A DNA stretch of 6,417 nucleotides from Acidilobaceae archaeon. Its GTDB lineage: Archaea > Thermoproteota > Thermoprotei_A > Sulfolobales > Acidilobaceae. The notes below the pieces were generated by a model. That model did not search any database, was not told the origin of the DNA, and was given only the letters and a program-made list of their open reading frames with translations. The stretch spans positions 1-6,417 of the forward strand of contig JALURD010000035.1 in NCBI GenBank assembly GCA_027057815.1, read 5' to 3'. Positions 1-4,771 of the stretch are shown piece after piece. The first letter of the stretch is position 1. Every line of letters starts with the position of its first letter. The position numbers were made by a program, and so were the translations under genes.

Positions 1-1
1 G

Positions 2-208
2 TACTGGGAGACCAGCAGGGAGTGGCTGATACGCTTCTGGCACTACAGGCCTGGGGACCCCCTCTATGAGCGGTATGCCAGGCTGAGGATGCAGTACGCC
101 AGGGTGTACAATGAGGTAATGGAGGCTGCCAAGCGCTTCTCTAGGGCCTCTGTTAGCCTGGTGAAGGCTCATGAGGCCTGGAAGGCCCTCAAGCAGAGGC
201 TGGGCTAG
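2..208 (+). CDS. 3' end of an unrecognised helical, charged protein (5' partial)
   Basis: Reading from base 2, an open frame gives 68 residues and ends at the TAG at 206-208; its start lies left of the window. The other two plus frames are broken early or lack coding character. The segment begins YWETSREWLIRFW and is rich in Arg, Lys, Glu, Tyr and Ala, with no proline after the PGDP at residues 17-20. The last 45 or so residues are therefore probably one long amphipathic helix, possibly a coiled coil. There is no signal peptide, membrane segment or recognisable catalytic motif in the visible part. The next gene starts inside it at 171, a 38-base overlap that suggests a shared transcript. If the 516-842 frame really is an integrase fragment, this gene would be part of the integrated element. 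Function unknown. Confidence 0.6.
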   Translation, partial: YWETSREWLIRFWHYRPGDPLYERYARLRMQYARVYNEVMEAAKRFSRASVSLVKAHEAWKALKQRLG

Positions 209-491
209 CCTGGCCTGGCTCCTGCTGCTCCAGGCCCTCGACGGTGCCACCACGATGGCGGCTGTTAGGGCTGGGGCACTCGAGCTTAACCCCCTGGTTA
301 GGCTAATGGTTGGGAGCCCCTGGCTGCTTCTGGCTAAGCTGCTCGCGGGCTGGGCCGTGTGGCTGCTTGCAGGCCACTCGAGGAGGGCTATGCTGCTGGT
401 CTCAGCTCTCTACCTTCAGGCGATAGCTGCTAATACGCTCAACCTGCATAAACATGGAGGCGTTTTAGGCAGCATGTTTTCAAGCGAATGA
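171..491 (+). CDS. Small three-helix membrane protein, DUF5658-like
   Basis: A 106-residue hydrophobic protein. Predicted membrane segments lie at about residues 12-30, 47-66 and 73-92. The first contains LDGATT and is followed by ELNPL at 38-42. An Asp-x-x-Thr-Thr motif in the first helix followed by Glu-x-Asn-Pro is what I recall of the DUF5658 family of small archaeal and bacterial membrane proteins, whose function is unknown. The ATG at 171 is the only good start: an in-frame TGA lies at 162-164, GGTGA at 160-164 sits six bases ahead, and the next Met (residue 29) would remove the first helix. The gene overlaps the end of the preceding frame by 38 bases, so translational coupling is likely. 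It ends 24 bases before the integrase-like fragment. The family assignment is by motif only. Confidence 0.7.
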   Translation: MRPGRPSSRGWASLAWLLLLQALDGATTMAAVRAGALELNPLVRLMVGSPWLLLAKLLAGWAVWLLAGHSRRAMLLVSALYLQAIAANTLNLHKHGGVLGSMFSSE

Positions 492-500
492 CTCCCATGT

Positions 501-513
501 GGGGGTGAACCCC
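501..513 (+). promoter_or_regulatory. Ribosome binding site of the IntN-like frame, inside a small hairpin
   Basis: GGGGGTGA at 501-508 matches seven of eight bases of the archaeal consensus GGAGGTGA and lies seven bases before the TTG at 516, which supports this start. The site can fold back: GGGG at 502-505 can pair with CCCC at 510-513 around a TGAA loop. A competing pairing uses CCCA (494-497) with TGGG (500-503). The short stems may not matter in a hyperthermophile. Confidence 0.5.
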
Positions 514-716
514 TCTTGAACACCGCTGTAGACTCGACTGAAACCTGGGTGCTTAACCCCTTGTACGTCTACGTCCATAAAGTCAAGAGTAAAGGCCGAG
601 TCTACCAGTACCTGGTTGTAGAGGAGTACCTCGGAGACGGAAAGCGCAGGGTAATCCTTAGGATGCGCCTCGAAGAAGCCGTGAAACGACTACTCAGAAC
701 CACAGAAGACCGTGAG

Positions 717-814
717 GATTGGTGCGGGGGGTGGGATTTGAACCCACGCAGGCCTACGCCATCGGGTCCTCAGCCCGACCCCTTTGGCCAGGCTCGGGCA
801 CCCCCGCACCAATC
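717..814. repeat. 14-bp perfect inverted repeat extending the tRNA acceptor stem
   Basis: GATTGGTGCGGGGG at 717-730 is the exact reverse complement of CCCCCGCACCAATC at 801-814. Seven pairs form the acceptor stem. The other seven pair the 5' leader of the precursor with the discriminator base, the CCA and three bases of 3' trailer. The repeat is read directly from the sequence. Any effect on precursor processing is inference. Confidence 0.85.
720..807 (-). tRNA. tRNA-Leu (anticodon GAG), with encoded CCA
   Basis: The minus strand folds as a class II tRNA. The seven-pair acceptor stem is GCGGGGG (807-801) with CCCCCGC (730-724), followed by discriminator A (723) and an encoded CCA (722-720). 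The anticodon stem TCGGG/CCCGA closes the loop CTGAGGA, giving anticodon GAG, which reads CUC leucine codons. A long variable arm (TGGCGTAGGCCTGC, with GGC/GCC pairing) is typical of tRNA-Leu. The T arm is GTGGG, loop TTCAAAT, CCCAC. I see no intron. The 3' half is the part that an SSV-type integrase would use as its attachment site, and the integrase-like frame reads antisense straight through it. Pairing continues beyond the acceptor stem: 14 bases on each side are perfectly complementary (717-730 with 801-814). Confidence 0.96.
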
Positions 815-835
815 AACCACCAAAACCCCAAAGGG

Positions 836-845
836 GGTATAAGGG
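836..845 (-). promoter_or_regulatory. TATA box of tRNA-Leu, possibly usable in both directions
   Basis: On the minus strand CCCTTATACC (845-836) gives a TATA-like core, TTATA. A start about 25 bases downstream of its centre would fall near 814-817, just ahead of the tRNA 5' end at 807 and at the outer edge of the 14-bp inverted repeat. On the plus strand the same bases read GGTATAAGGG, close to the GGGTATAAAG box before prpB. It could therefore also start a plus-strand transcript near 866, running into the inverted repeat at 879-956. No experimental support. Confidence 0.45.
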
Positions 846-878
846 TTACCCGCACCCGTCTCCTTTAGGCGTCGGCTT

Positions 879-956
879 GGCGGGCCTCCGTCCGCTGAAA
901 GGCGTTCACCCCCCAGGTGTGGGGTCGCCCACTGGCGGCTGCTTCACCGGCCCGCC
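879..956. repeat. GC-rich inverted repeat between tRNA-Leu and the SPOUT gene; possible structured RNA
   Basis: GGCGGGCC at 879-886 is the exact reverse complement of GGCCCGCC at 949-956. The enclosed 62 bases contain further short stems: CGC/GCG around 892-904, ACCCC/GGGGT around 908-925, and CGCC/GGCG around 926-937. TAGG at 866-869 can pair with CCTA at 962-965 as an outer helix. The element may be a terminator-like structure just beyond the minus-strand methyltransferase, or a small RNA transcribed from either strand. I found no C/D box or ACA box, so it does not match a standard archaeal guide RNA. No gene is visible in the 808-962 gap. Confidence 0.35.
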
Positions 957-962
957 TGGTTC

Positions 963-1805
963 CTAGTCTGGGAGTGCTAGGTTGATAATTGCTAGGGATG
1001 CTTGGAGGGCTTCCTCCGTTCTGACTGTGAGGGATCCCTGGCCTGGGACTAGGTTGAGTACGGCGTCGTAGAGGTTCTCGTTCGTGTATTCTAGTAGGCC
1101 CCTCTTGGGGCCGCCGAACACTAGTAGTACTCCCTTGCTGGAGGCTGGCACATCGCCCGGGCCTTTGATGCACTTTCCGAATTTGCTAGTGGCCACGACT
1201 TTTAAGCCCCTCCTTCTAGCCCTTCTCACCGTCTCCTCCACGGTGCCCGCAGTGTACACCCTAAAGCCGGTGTAGACGCTGCCCCAGTCGTCTCTGACGC
1301 CTGTCAGCCTCCCCGAGGGATCCCTTCCGGTGACCCTGACTGTGACCAGGCTACCCGGCTTGACGTCCCGGCATCCCTGTACCTCTGCGTAGCCCGCCGA
1401 GCCAATCCATACGAGGCAGGACCCCCCGCTGGACGCCTCCACTACCCCGTCGATTAGGTCGCCCGGTTTGGGGTCCTCCGGGGGGAGATGCCTTGGAGTC
1501 TGGACGGGGGGCATTAAGCCAGCGTATTTTAGGGTCTTCTTCAGTGGCACCAGCTTCTTCCTCAGGTGCGGCGGAGTCATAACGTAGTTGAGGAGGTCCC
1601 TTAGGAGAGAGTAGTCGCCACGGGTGGTATCGGGGTCCCTGAATACGTGGACTGCATCCACCCTATACACTGCTAGGACCCTAGCTACCAGTCCAGCCTT
1701 GAGGGTTTTTTCGCGTAGACTCGGCTCTACGGATAAAATACTCGCGGGTAAAGCGACTTCTACCCTCCTAGACCTCCTCCTAGGAGGCCAGGTCCAGCAC
1801 TTCAT
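963..1805 (-). CDS. SPOUT-class RNA methyltransferase (DUF171 / PF02598 family)
   Basis: A 280-residue protein matching the archaeal family typified by MTH1, annotated as a putative RNA (uridine-N3) methyltransferase. The N-terminal part of the alpha/beta knot domain is at about 15-100 (VEVALPASILSVEPSLREKT and RKKLVPLKKTLKYAGLMPP). An inserted OB-like beta domain spans about 112-172. The C-terminal knot that binds S-adenosylmethionine carries LLVFGGPKRGL (227-237) and NLVPGQGSLTVRTEEAL (251-267), the family's most conserved motif. Length is normal for the family, and no key segment is missing. The ATG at 1805 gives a basic 14-residue extension (PPRRRSRR) before the conserved fold; no later ATG, GTG or TTG start was found near the conserved start. 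The ATG overlaps the stop of a candidate upstream microgene (ATGA). In many archaea this family sits directly before rpl3; here no rpl3 is present and the gene faces away from rpl2. The exact RNA target is unknown. Confidence 0.92.
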   Translation of the reverse strand: MKCWTWPPRRRSRRVEVALPASILSVEPSLREKTLKAGLVARVLAVYRVDAVHVFRDPDTTRGDYSLLRDLLNYVMTPPHLRKKLVPLKKTLKYAGLMPPVQTPRHLPPEDPKPGDLIDGVVEASSGGSCLVWIGSAGYAEVQGCRDVKPGSLVTVRVTGRDPSGRLTGVRDDWGSVYTGFRVYTAGTVEETVRRARRRGLKVVATSKFGKCIKGPGDVPASSKGVLLVFGGPKRGLLEYTNENLYDAVLNLVPGQGSLTVRTEEALQASLAIINLALPD

Positions 1806-1900
1806 CTCTTACCCTTCTTCTTCCCTCCACGCCTCTCCTCTTCCTCTTGATGCCTCTTGCTTGTATCCATGAACAGCGTAGTCCTCTGCCTTCCGCCCAC
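1802..1900 (-). CDS. Candidate 32-residue basic microprotein, coupled to the methyltransferase
   Basis: A minus-strand frame starts with GTG at 1900, just after an in-frame TGA, and ends with TGA at 1802-1804, overlapping the methyltransferase ATG as ATGA. GGGGGTGAGG (1914-1905) lies in the right place for ribosome binding, six bases from the GTG after GGGGGTGA. An internal ATG at 1870 would give 22 residues. The predicted peptide begins MGGRQRTTLFMD, continues with a run of four Glu, and ends in a Lys/Gly/Arg-rich tail (GGKKKGKR), which suggests RNA or ribosome contact. Alternatively it may be a leader whose translation feeds the downstream gene, since the methyltransferase has only a weak ribosome site of its own. 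I recognise no family, and so short a frame could be chance. The good ribosome site and the ATGA overlap are the main support. Confidence 0.4.
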   Translation of the reverse strand: MGGRQRTTLFMDTSKRHQEEEERRGGKKKGKR

Positions 1901-1904
1901 TCAG

Positions 1905-1914
1905 CCTCACCCCC
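1905..1914 (-). promoter_or_regulatory. Ribosome binding site for the minus-strand microgene
   Basis: The minus strand reads GGGGGTGAGG here, seven of eight matches to GGAGGTGA, placed six bases before the GTG at 1900. The methyltransferase ATG itself has only a GGAGGG about 20 bases away and AAGGGTAAGAG close by. The better site therefore belongs to the microgene. Confidence 0.45.
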
Positions 1915-1940
1915 AGCTACTATAATCGCAGGCCTTGCTT

Positions 1941-1951
1941 AGGGTATAAAG
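1941..1951. promoter_or_regulatory. TATA box for prpB, possibly shared with the divergent minus-strand unit
   Basis: AGGGTATAAAG on the plus strand is a strong crenarchaeal TATA element. A start 25-27 bases downstream of its centre falls near 1972-1975, a few bases before the prpB GTG at 1978, so that mRNA would be essentially leaderless. On the minus strand the same bases read CTTTATACCCT. A start about 25 bases on falls near 1921, just before the ribosome site at 1914-1905. A second minus-strand candidate, ATTATAG near 1925-1919, would start inside the microgene. The minus-strand use is inference. Confidence 0.6.
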
Positions 1952-1977
1952 GTGCAAGGGAGACGGAGCCCGTTGGG

Positions 1978-2919
1978 GTGGTAGCCGTGGCCTTCCTCTA
2001 CAGGCCCGCAGACCCCGAGGATCCCGGAGCCCAGCTCAGGGAGTTGATGAAGAAGCGCGACATAATAGTCGCGCCCGGCGTGTACAACCCTGCAGTGGCG
2101 CTGCTCGCTGAGAGGATGGGCTTCGAGGCTATCTACCTATCAGGGGCCGCGTTAACCGGTAGCCTTGCGATGCCCGACCTGGGCGTCATAACTCTCAGCG
2201 AGTTAACAGCCATGACCAGGTACATAACGAGGGTGACAAGGATCCCGCTGATAGTGGACGCGGATACAGGGTTCGGCGAGGCAATAAACGTAGTCAGAAC
2301 GGTCAGAGACCTAGAGGATGCCGGAGCGGCCGCTATACAACTGGAGGACCAGGTCCTTCCAAAGAAGTGCGGCCACCTGGCTGGGAAGAAGCTAGTTCCC
2401 CCTGAGGAGATGGTGAAGAAGATAGTAGCCGCCGTGAATGCCCGCAGGAAGGAGACAGTGATAATAGCGAGGACTGACGCTAGGGGCGTTGAGGGGCTAG
2501 AGGAAGCCATATGGAGAGCCAACCTTTACGTTGAAGCAGGCGCCGACGTCATATTCCCAGAGGCCCTCCAGAGCCTGGAGGAGTTCAAGGAGTTCGCGAG
2601 GAAGGTCAAAGCCCCACTCCTAGCCAACATGACAGAATTCGGCAAAACACCATACATAACCGTGGAAGAGTTCAAGGAGGCAGGGTATAAGATTGTCATA
2701 TTCCCAGTGACAACCTTCAGGGCCTCAATGAAGGCCTCACTCATAGTCCTCAAGGAAATTAAGGAGAAGGGCACACAGAAGCATATACTCGACCAGCTAA
2801 TGACCCGAAAAGAGTTCTACGATCTCATAGGCTACTACGAATATGAGAAACGTGATACAGATGTTGCCAAGAAGGCTGACGCAATCGTTGAAAAGTATAA
2901 GGGAAAGGTTGAAGGCTAG
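1978..2919 (+). CDS. prpB: 2-methylisocitrate lyase (PrpB)
   Basis: A 313-residue enzyme of the isocitrate lyase/PEP mutase superfamily. It is predicted to split 2-methylisocitrate into pyruvate and succinate, the last step of the methylcitrate route for propionyl-CoA, in the cytoplasm. Visible family features are SGAALTGSLAMPDLG (55-69), the metal-site strand DADTGFG (94-100), the catalytic loop KKCGH (129-133) with Cys131, IARTDA (163-168), FPEA (193-196), NMTEFGKTP (217-225), and a C-terminal region ending GYYEYEKRD as in bacterial PrpB. E. coli PrpB is about 296 residues, so length fits this enzyme rather than the longer isocitrate lyases. The KKCGH loop argues against plain PEP mutase or oxaloacetate decarboxylase. 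GTG at 1978 was chosen because the TATA box at 1941-1951 predicts a start almost on it; GTG at 1987 is an alternative. No other methylcitrate-cycle gene is in the window, so it appears to be a single-gene transcript. Confidence 0.93.
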   Translation: MVAVAFLYRPADPEDPGAQLRELMKKRDIIVAPGVYNPAVALLAERMGFEAIYLSGAALTGSLAMPDLGVITLSELTAMTRYITRVTRIPLIVDADTGFGEAINVVRTVRDLEDAGAAAIQLEDQVLPKKCGHLAGKKLVPPEEMVKKIVAAVNARRKETVIIARTDARGVEGLEEAIWRANLYVEAGADVIFPEALQSLEEFKEFARKVKAPLLANMTEFGKTPYITVEEFKEAGYKIVIFPVTTFRASMKASLIVLKEIKEKGTQKHILDQLMTRKEFYDLIGYYEYEKRDTDVAKKADAIVEKYKGKVEG

Positions 2920-2927
2920 AGAGCCGA

Positions 2928-2950
2928 CCTGCCGTACAGGCGGGTTTTTA
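2928..2950 (+). terminator. Probable transcription terminator after prpB
   Basis: A short inverted repeat, CCTG (2928-2931) with CAGG (2937-2940), is followed after CGGG by a run of five T (2945-2949), nine bases beyond the prpB stop codon. T-runs are the main termination signal in archaea. The hairpin is small and may be incidental. Confidence 0.5.
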
Positions 2951-2985
2951 TCTGTTTAATTAATGAAAGGGATACCCAACCCGCC
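2939..2985. repeat. 8-bp inverted repeat in the prpB-cedA1 gap
   Basis: GGCGGGTT at 2939-2946 and AACCCGCC at 2978-2985 are exact reverse complements, 31 bases apart. They flank an AT-rich stretch that includes TTTAATTAAT. They could form a larger terminator hairpin overlapping the T-run, or a paired protein site around the candidate ced promoter. The arms are short enough for chance. Confidence 0.4.
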
Positions 2986-3002
2986 CCTCCACATTATTAA
3001 AT
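2955..3002 (+). promoter_or_regulatory. Candidate promoter region of the ced operon
   Basis: The 202-base gap between prpB and cedA1 holds two AT-rich TATA-like stretches, TTTAATTAAT (2955-2964) and ATTATTAAAT (2993-3002). Either would give a transcript with a leader of roughly 90-140 bases, unlike the leaderless prpB. Neither has a convincing purine-rich BRE ahead of it. The remaining leader contains short complementary pairs, ATGCA/TGCAT (3027-3042) and CGTGC/GCACG (3036-3060), but no gene that I can see. Confidence 0.3.
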
Positions 3003-3107
3003 GGGTGCGAGACCGTGACCCCCACCATGCATCCACGTGCATTAGCTCTTAGAAGGCACGAATTAGACGGCCATAACAGTGCCATTATTACCACTGTAAG
3101 TACTTGT

Positions 3108-3117
3108 GAGGGGTGAT
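3108..3117 (+). promoter_or_regulatory. Ribosome binding site of the CedA1-like gene
   Basis: GAGGGGTGAT lies four bases before the ATG at 3122 and fixes that start. An ATG-TAA pair (3116-3121) overlaps the site just ahead of the true start. Almost the same stretch, GAGGGGGTGATGTA, precedes the CedB-like gene. Confidence 0.75.
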
Positions 3118-3121
3118 GTAA

Positions 3122-3376
3122 ATGCCCATAGATACATTAATTAACTTTATAAACGATCTGACACAGAAAATCACCGCCCTAGCATGGGCGCTATTCCTGC
3201 TTACATGGAGTATAGGATGGACCCTTAGAGGAGCCCCCATACCCTTCTCTAAATTAAAGAGGGTTGGAAGTGGCTTAGTCGAGGACTCCATATGGGCTGC
3301 ATTCTGGCTAGCAGTAGGTAGCACTGTATTCTCGATTATCACGTATATAGTTAGCATAATGGTTGGGGGAGGCTAG
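3122..3376 (+). CDS. cedA1: CedA1-like two-helix membrane protein (pilin-type subunit of the Ced DNA importer)
   Basis: An 84-residue protein with two predicted membrane helices, about 17-35 and 57-80. They are joined by a basic loop, LRGAPIPFSKLKRVG (35-49), and a conserved-looking GLVEDSIW (51-58). There is no cleavable signal peptide. In Sulfolobales CedA1 is a small two-helix protein needed with CedA and CedB for DNA uptake between cells. Structural work on Aeropyrum pernix described a pilus built of CedA1 resembling bacterial VirB2-type conjugation pilins: two hydrophobic helices with a positively charged loop facing the lumen. The size, topology and basic loop fit that role, and the next two genes are the expected partners. 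Assignment rests mainly on this gene set, since two-helix proteins have little signature of their own. It starts the operon, and its stop lies three bases before the next ATG. Confidence 0.72.
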   Translation: MPIDTLINFINDLTQKITALAWALFLLTWSIGWTLRGAPIPFSKLKRVGSGLVEDSIWAAFWLAVGSTVFSIITYIVSIMVGGG

Positions 3377-3379
3377 TTA

Positions 3380-4756
3380 ATGGCTGACACATACGACGTC
3401 CTAGTAGTAGCGTACTACCTGGCATTCTTGACGTTTTACACGGGGGTCCTCATATACGCTCTACCAATACCCTGGAGGGGGCTTAAGTCGTGGGCTCCTA
3501 GGCTCATAGGGGACTCCCTATTCGCCGTGGTCCTCATATCATCGTATCTCGTCCTCGTCAAGTCTACAGACTACCTTCTAGGGATCCTCGGAGGGTCCTG
3601 GGATGCATTCTGGTCGTGGGTGTCCAGCGCGTTAGCGTTTGTCACAACAGCGAAGACTCTAGTTATATCACTCTTAGCCGCAGCTAAGAGTGTAAACGCC
3701 TCGTGGATACTATCCTCTATTACATGGCCTATCGACCGAGTCATCAACCTGGTAATCATTGTAGTTGCTACCCTGAGCGGACTTGGGTGGCTCGTAACGA
3801 CCTACCGTGACCTATTCATAGCCCTAGGCATAGTTTTGATGAGCATTCCGCTACGTATAGGCAGAGGCGCTGGAGCCTGGCTCATAGCATTCTCTATAGT
3901 ATTCTACGTCGGCCTCCCCCTGCTCCCAACATTCTCCGCGTGGCTAGCCGAAGCTCCTAGCTCCAGCGAGGACCTAGGCTTTACCATAGCGAAGGCTAGA
4001 ATACTAGACTATAGCGGTGACAGGGTGGACTTGGGCGTCTTGATCCTCACCCTCACTCCAGGGGGCGACCCTGTGGCAGTCTATCCCGTTAGCGGAGGCG
4101 TTATACAGGGGAAGCTGGGGCCCGGCTACATATCGTTCCCAAGTAATGTGGATGTTTACGCAATGCTCGAATTAGACGGCGTATGGCTCCCCCTAGACCC
4201 GTACCCCTTCTCATCCAGCCAGCTGGGATCCCCCAGCTCAGGGTCCACGCTCGACTTGACAGCCGTGAACCTGGCATACTCGGACGGCCTTCTAGCAGTC
4301 TTCACGAGCTCGTCCCTAGTATCGGTGGCCCTAGAGGTGGGGAGAAGCAACATCACACTGTATACATGGGCCCCACAGAGCTACTATGTCGAGATTAGGT
4401 ATCCCGATGGATGCAACGTCGATGTCAGCCACACCGCTGCCAGTGTTGAGGATGGCACGTGGGACTGGAGAGGGGTGAGTGGAGCTTACATGAGGCTTTA
4501 CAGTAATAATGGCTCAATGACTGTGACGATAGCGTATGGGGGCTCTTGCTCTCCACAATTTAACGCTCCTGAGACTCAAGACTACCTGCTGGACTCGCGG
4601 GGAGCAGAGTCGCTTATTGACACGAAGATGATAACCGATATCGTACTGTACTATCTTACAATACCCCTCATGTACAACCTGACCCTTGCTTCGATGGCAT
4701 ACGCCTTGGCCAGGGTCCTAGGCGGGCGCGACAGGATCATGCCCAGATTCATATAG
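3380..4756 (+). CDS. cedA: CedA-like polytopic membrane protein (channel component of the Ced DNA importer)
   Basis: A 458-residue protein. Likely membrane helices lie at about 8-28, 44-62, 117-138, 142-158 and 165-185, with a weaker hydrophobic stretch at 85-103 and a C-terminal one at 418-447. Between 190 and 415 is a long soluble segment rich in beta-forming residues, Ser and Thr, with only two Cys (345 and 390). These could form a disulfide outside the cell. N-x-S/T sites occur at 106, 324, 377 and 433. CedA is the multi-spanning membrane protein of the crenarchaeal DNA-import system and has been compared with VirB6 of type IV secretion systems. The first two helices and their PIP...LK...DS loop match the CedA1-like protein next door. 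ATG 3380 is preceded by GGGGGAGGC across the end of the previous gene, implying coupled translation. The identity rests on topology and on being placed between CedA1-like and CedB-like genes. Confidence 0.72.
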   Translation: MADTYDVLVVAYYLAFLTFYTGVLIYALPIPWRGLKSWAPRLIGDSLFAVVLISSYLVLVKSTDYLLGILGGSWDAFWSWVSSALAFVTTAKTLVISLLAAAKSVNASWILSSITWPIDRVINLVIIVVATLSGLGWLVTTYRDLFIALGIVLMSIPLRIGRGAGAWLIAFSIVFYVGLPLLPTFSAWLAEAPSSSEDLGFTIAKARILDYSGDRVDLGVLILTLTPGGDPVAVYPVSGGVIQGKLGPGYISFPSNVDVYAMLELDGVWLPLDPYPFSSSQLGSPSSGSTLDLTAVNLAYSDGLLAVFTSSSLVSVALEVGRSNITLYTWAPQSYYVEIRYPDGCNVDVSHTAASVEDGTWDWRGVSGAYMRLYSNNGSMTVTIAYGGSCSPQFNAPETQDYLLDSRGAESLIDTKMITDIVLYYLTIPLMYNLTLASMAYALARVLGGRDRIMPRFI

Positions 4757-4757
4757 A

Positions 4758-4766
4758 GGGGGTGAT
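4758..4766 (+). promoter_or_regulatory. Ribosome binding site of the CedB-like gene
   Basis: GGGGGTGAT ends five bases before the GTG at 4772 and fills most of the 15-base gap after the CedA-like stop. An ATG at 4765-4767 within it is out of frame, so the GTG is taken as the start. The stretch GAGGGGGTGATGTA nearly repeats the leader of the CedA1-like gene. Confidence 0.7.
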
Positions 4767-4771
4767 GTATA

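Larger units (their letters stand above)
516..842 (+). pseudogene. Probable N-terminal fragment (IntN) of an SSV-type integrase, reading through tRNA-Leu
   Basis: The frame opens with TTG at 516, behind GGGGGTGA at 501-508. Residues 1-68 look like real protein: a basic segment with KGRVYQYLVVEEYLGDGKRR at 26-45 and a helix ending EEAVKRLLR. From about residue 70 the frame is simply the antisense strand of the tRNA-Leu gene (WDLNPRR is the antisense of the T arm), and it stops at 840-842. The SSV1 virus integrase has the same layout as I recall it: a short basic N-terminal stretch (KGRYYVYKLEYENGEV...) leading into a segment that reads antisense through a tRNA-derived att site (GFEPGT). Integration splits such genes, leaving an IntN fragment beside the intact tRNA. 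I therefore read this as a residual IntN rather than a complete gene. The similarity is weak and judged by eye. An unrelated small DNA-binding protein remains possible. Residues beyond about 70 should not be treated as functional protein. Confidence 0.6.

Noticed and set aside
710..842. C-terminal half of the 516-842 frame as a real protein segment
   Set aside because: It is the antisense of tRNA-Leu (WDLNPRR is the reverse of the T arm) followed by the tRNA leader and promoter. Such readings are a common false extension.
784..966. Plus-strand frame across the tRNA leader and the GC-rich gap
   Set aside because: It overlaps the tRNA, is Pro/Gly-rich from GC bias, and has no ribosome site.
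865..1173. Minus-strand frame overlapping the 3' end of the methyltransferase
   Set aside because: It lies in another frame of a well-supported gene and shows no domain. It is a shadow of GC-rich coding sequence.
1776..1787. 12-bp perfect palindrome CCTCCTAGGAGG as an operator or an internal ribosome site of the methyltransferase
   Set aside because: It lies in the codons for Pro-Pro-Arg-Arg-Arg, and the next conserved residue is encoded by GTA, not a usable start. CCTAGG is common throughout this window.
2133..2774. Minus-strand open frames inside prpB
   Set aside because: They are antisense to a strongly conserved enzyme, with no ribosome site and low-complexity Ser/Ala/Thr composition.
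4221..4238. Hairpin AGCTGGG/CCCAGCT with a 4-base loop in the CedA-like gene
   Set aside because: It sits inside a continuous coding region for a Ser/Gly-rich stretch, with no T-run or regulatory context. Probably incidental.
4765..4767. ATG as an alternative start for the CedB-like gene
   Set aside because: It is out of frame with the ATPase and lies inside the ribosome site; GTG at 4772 fits.
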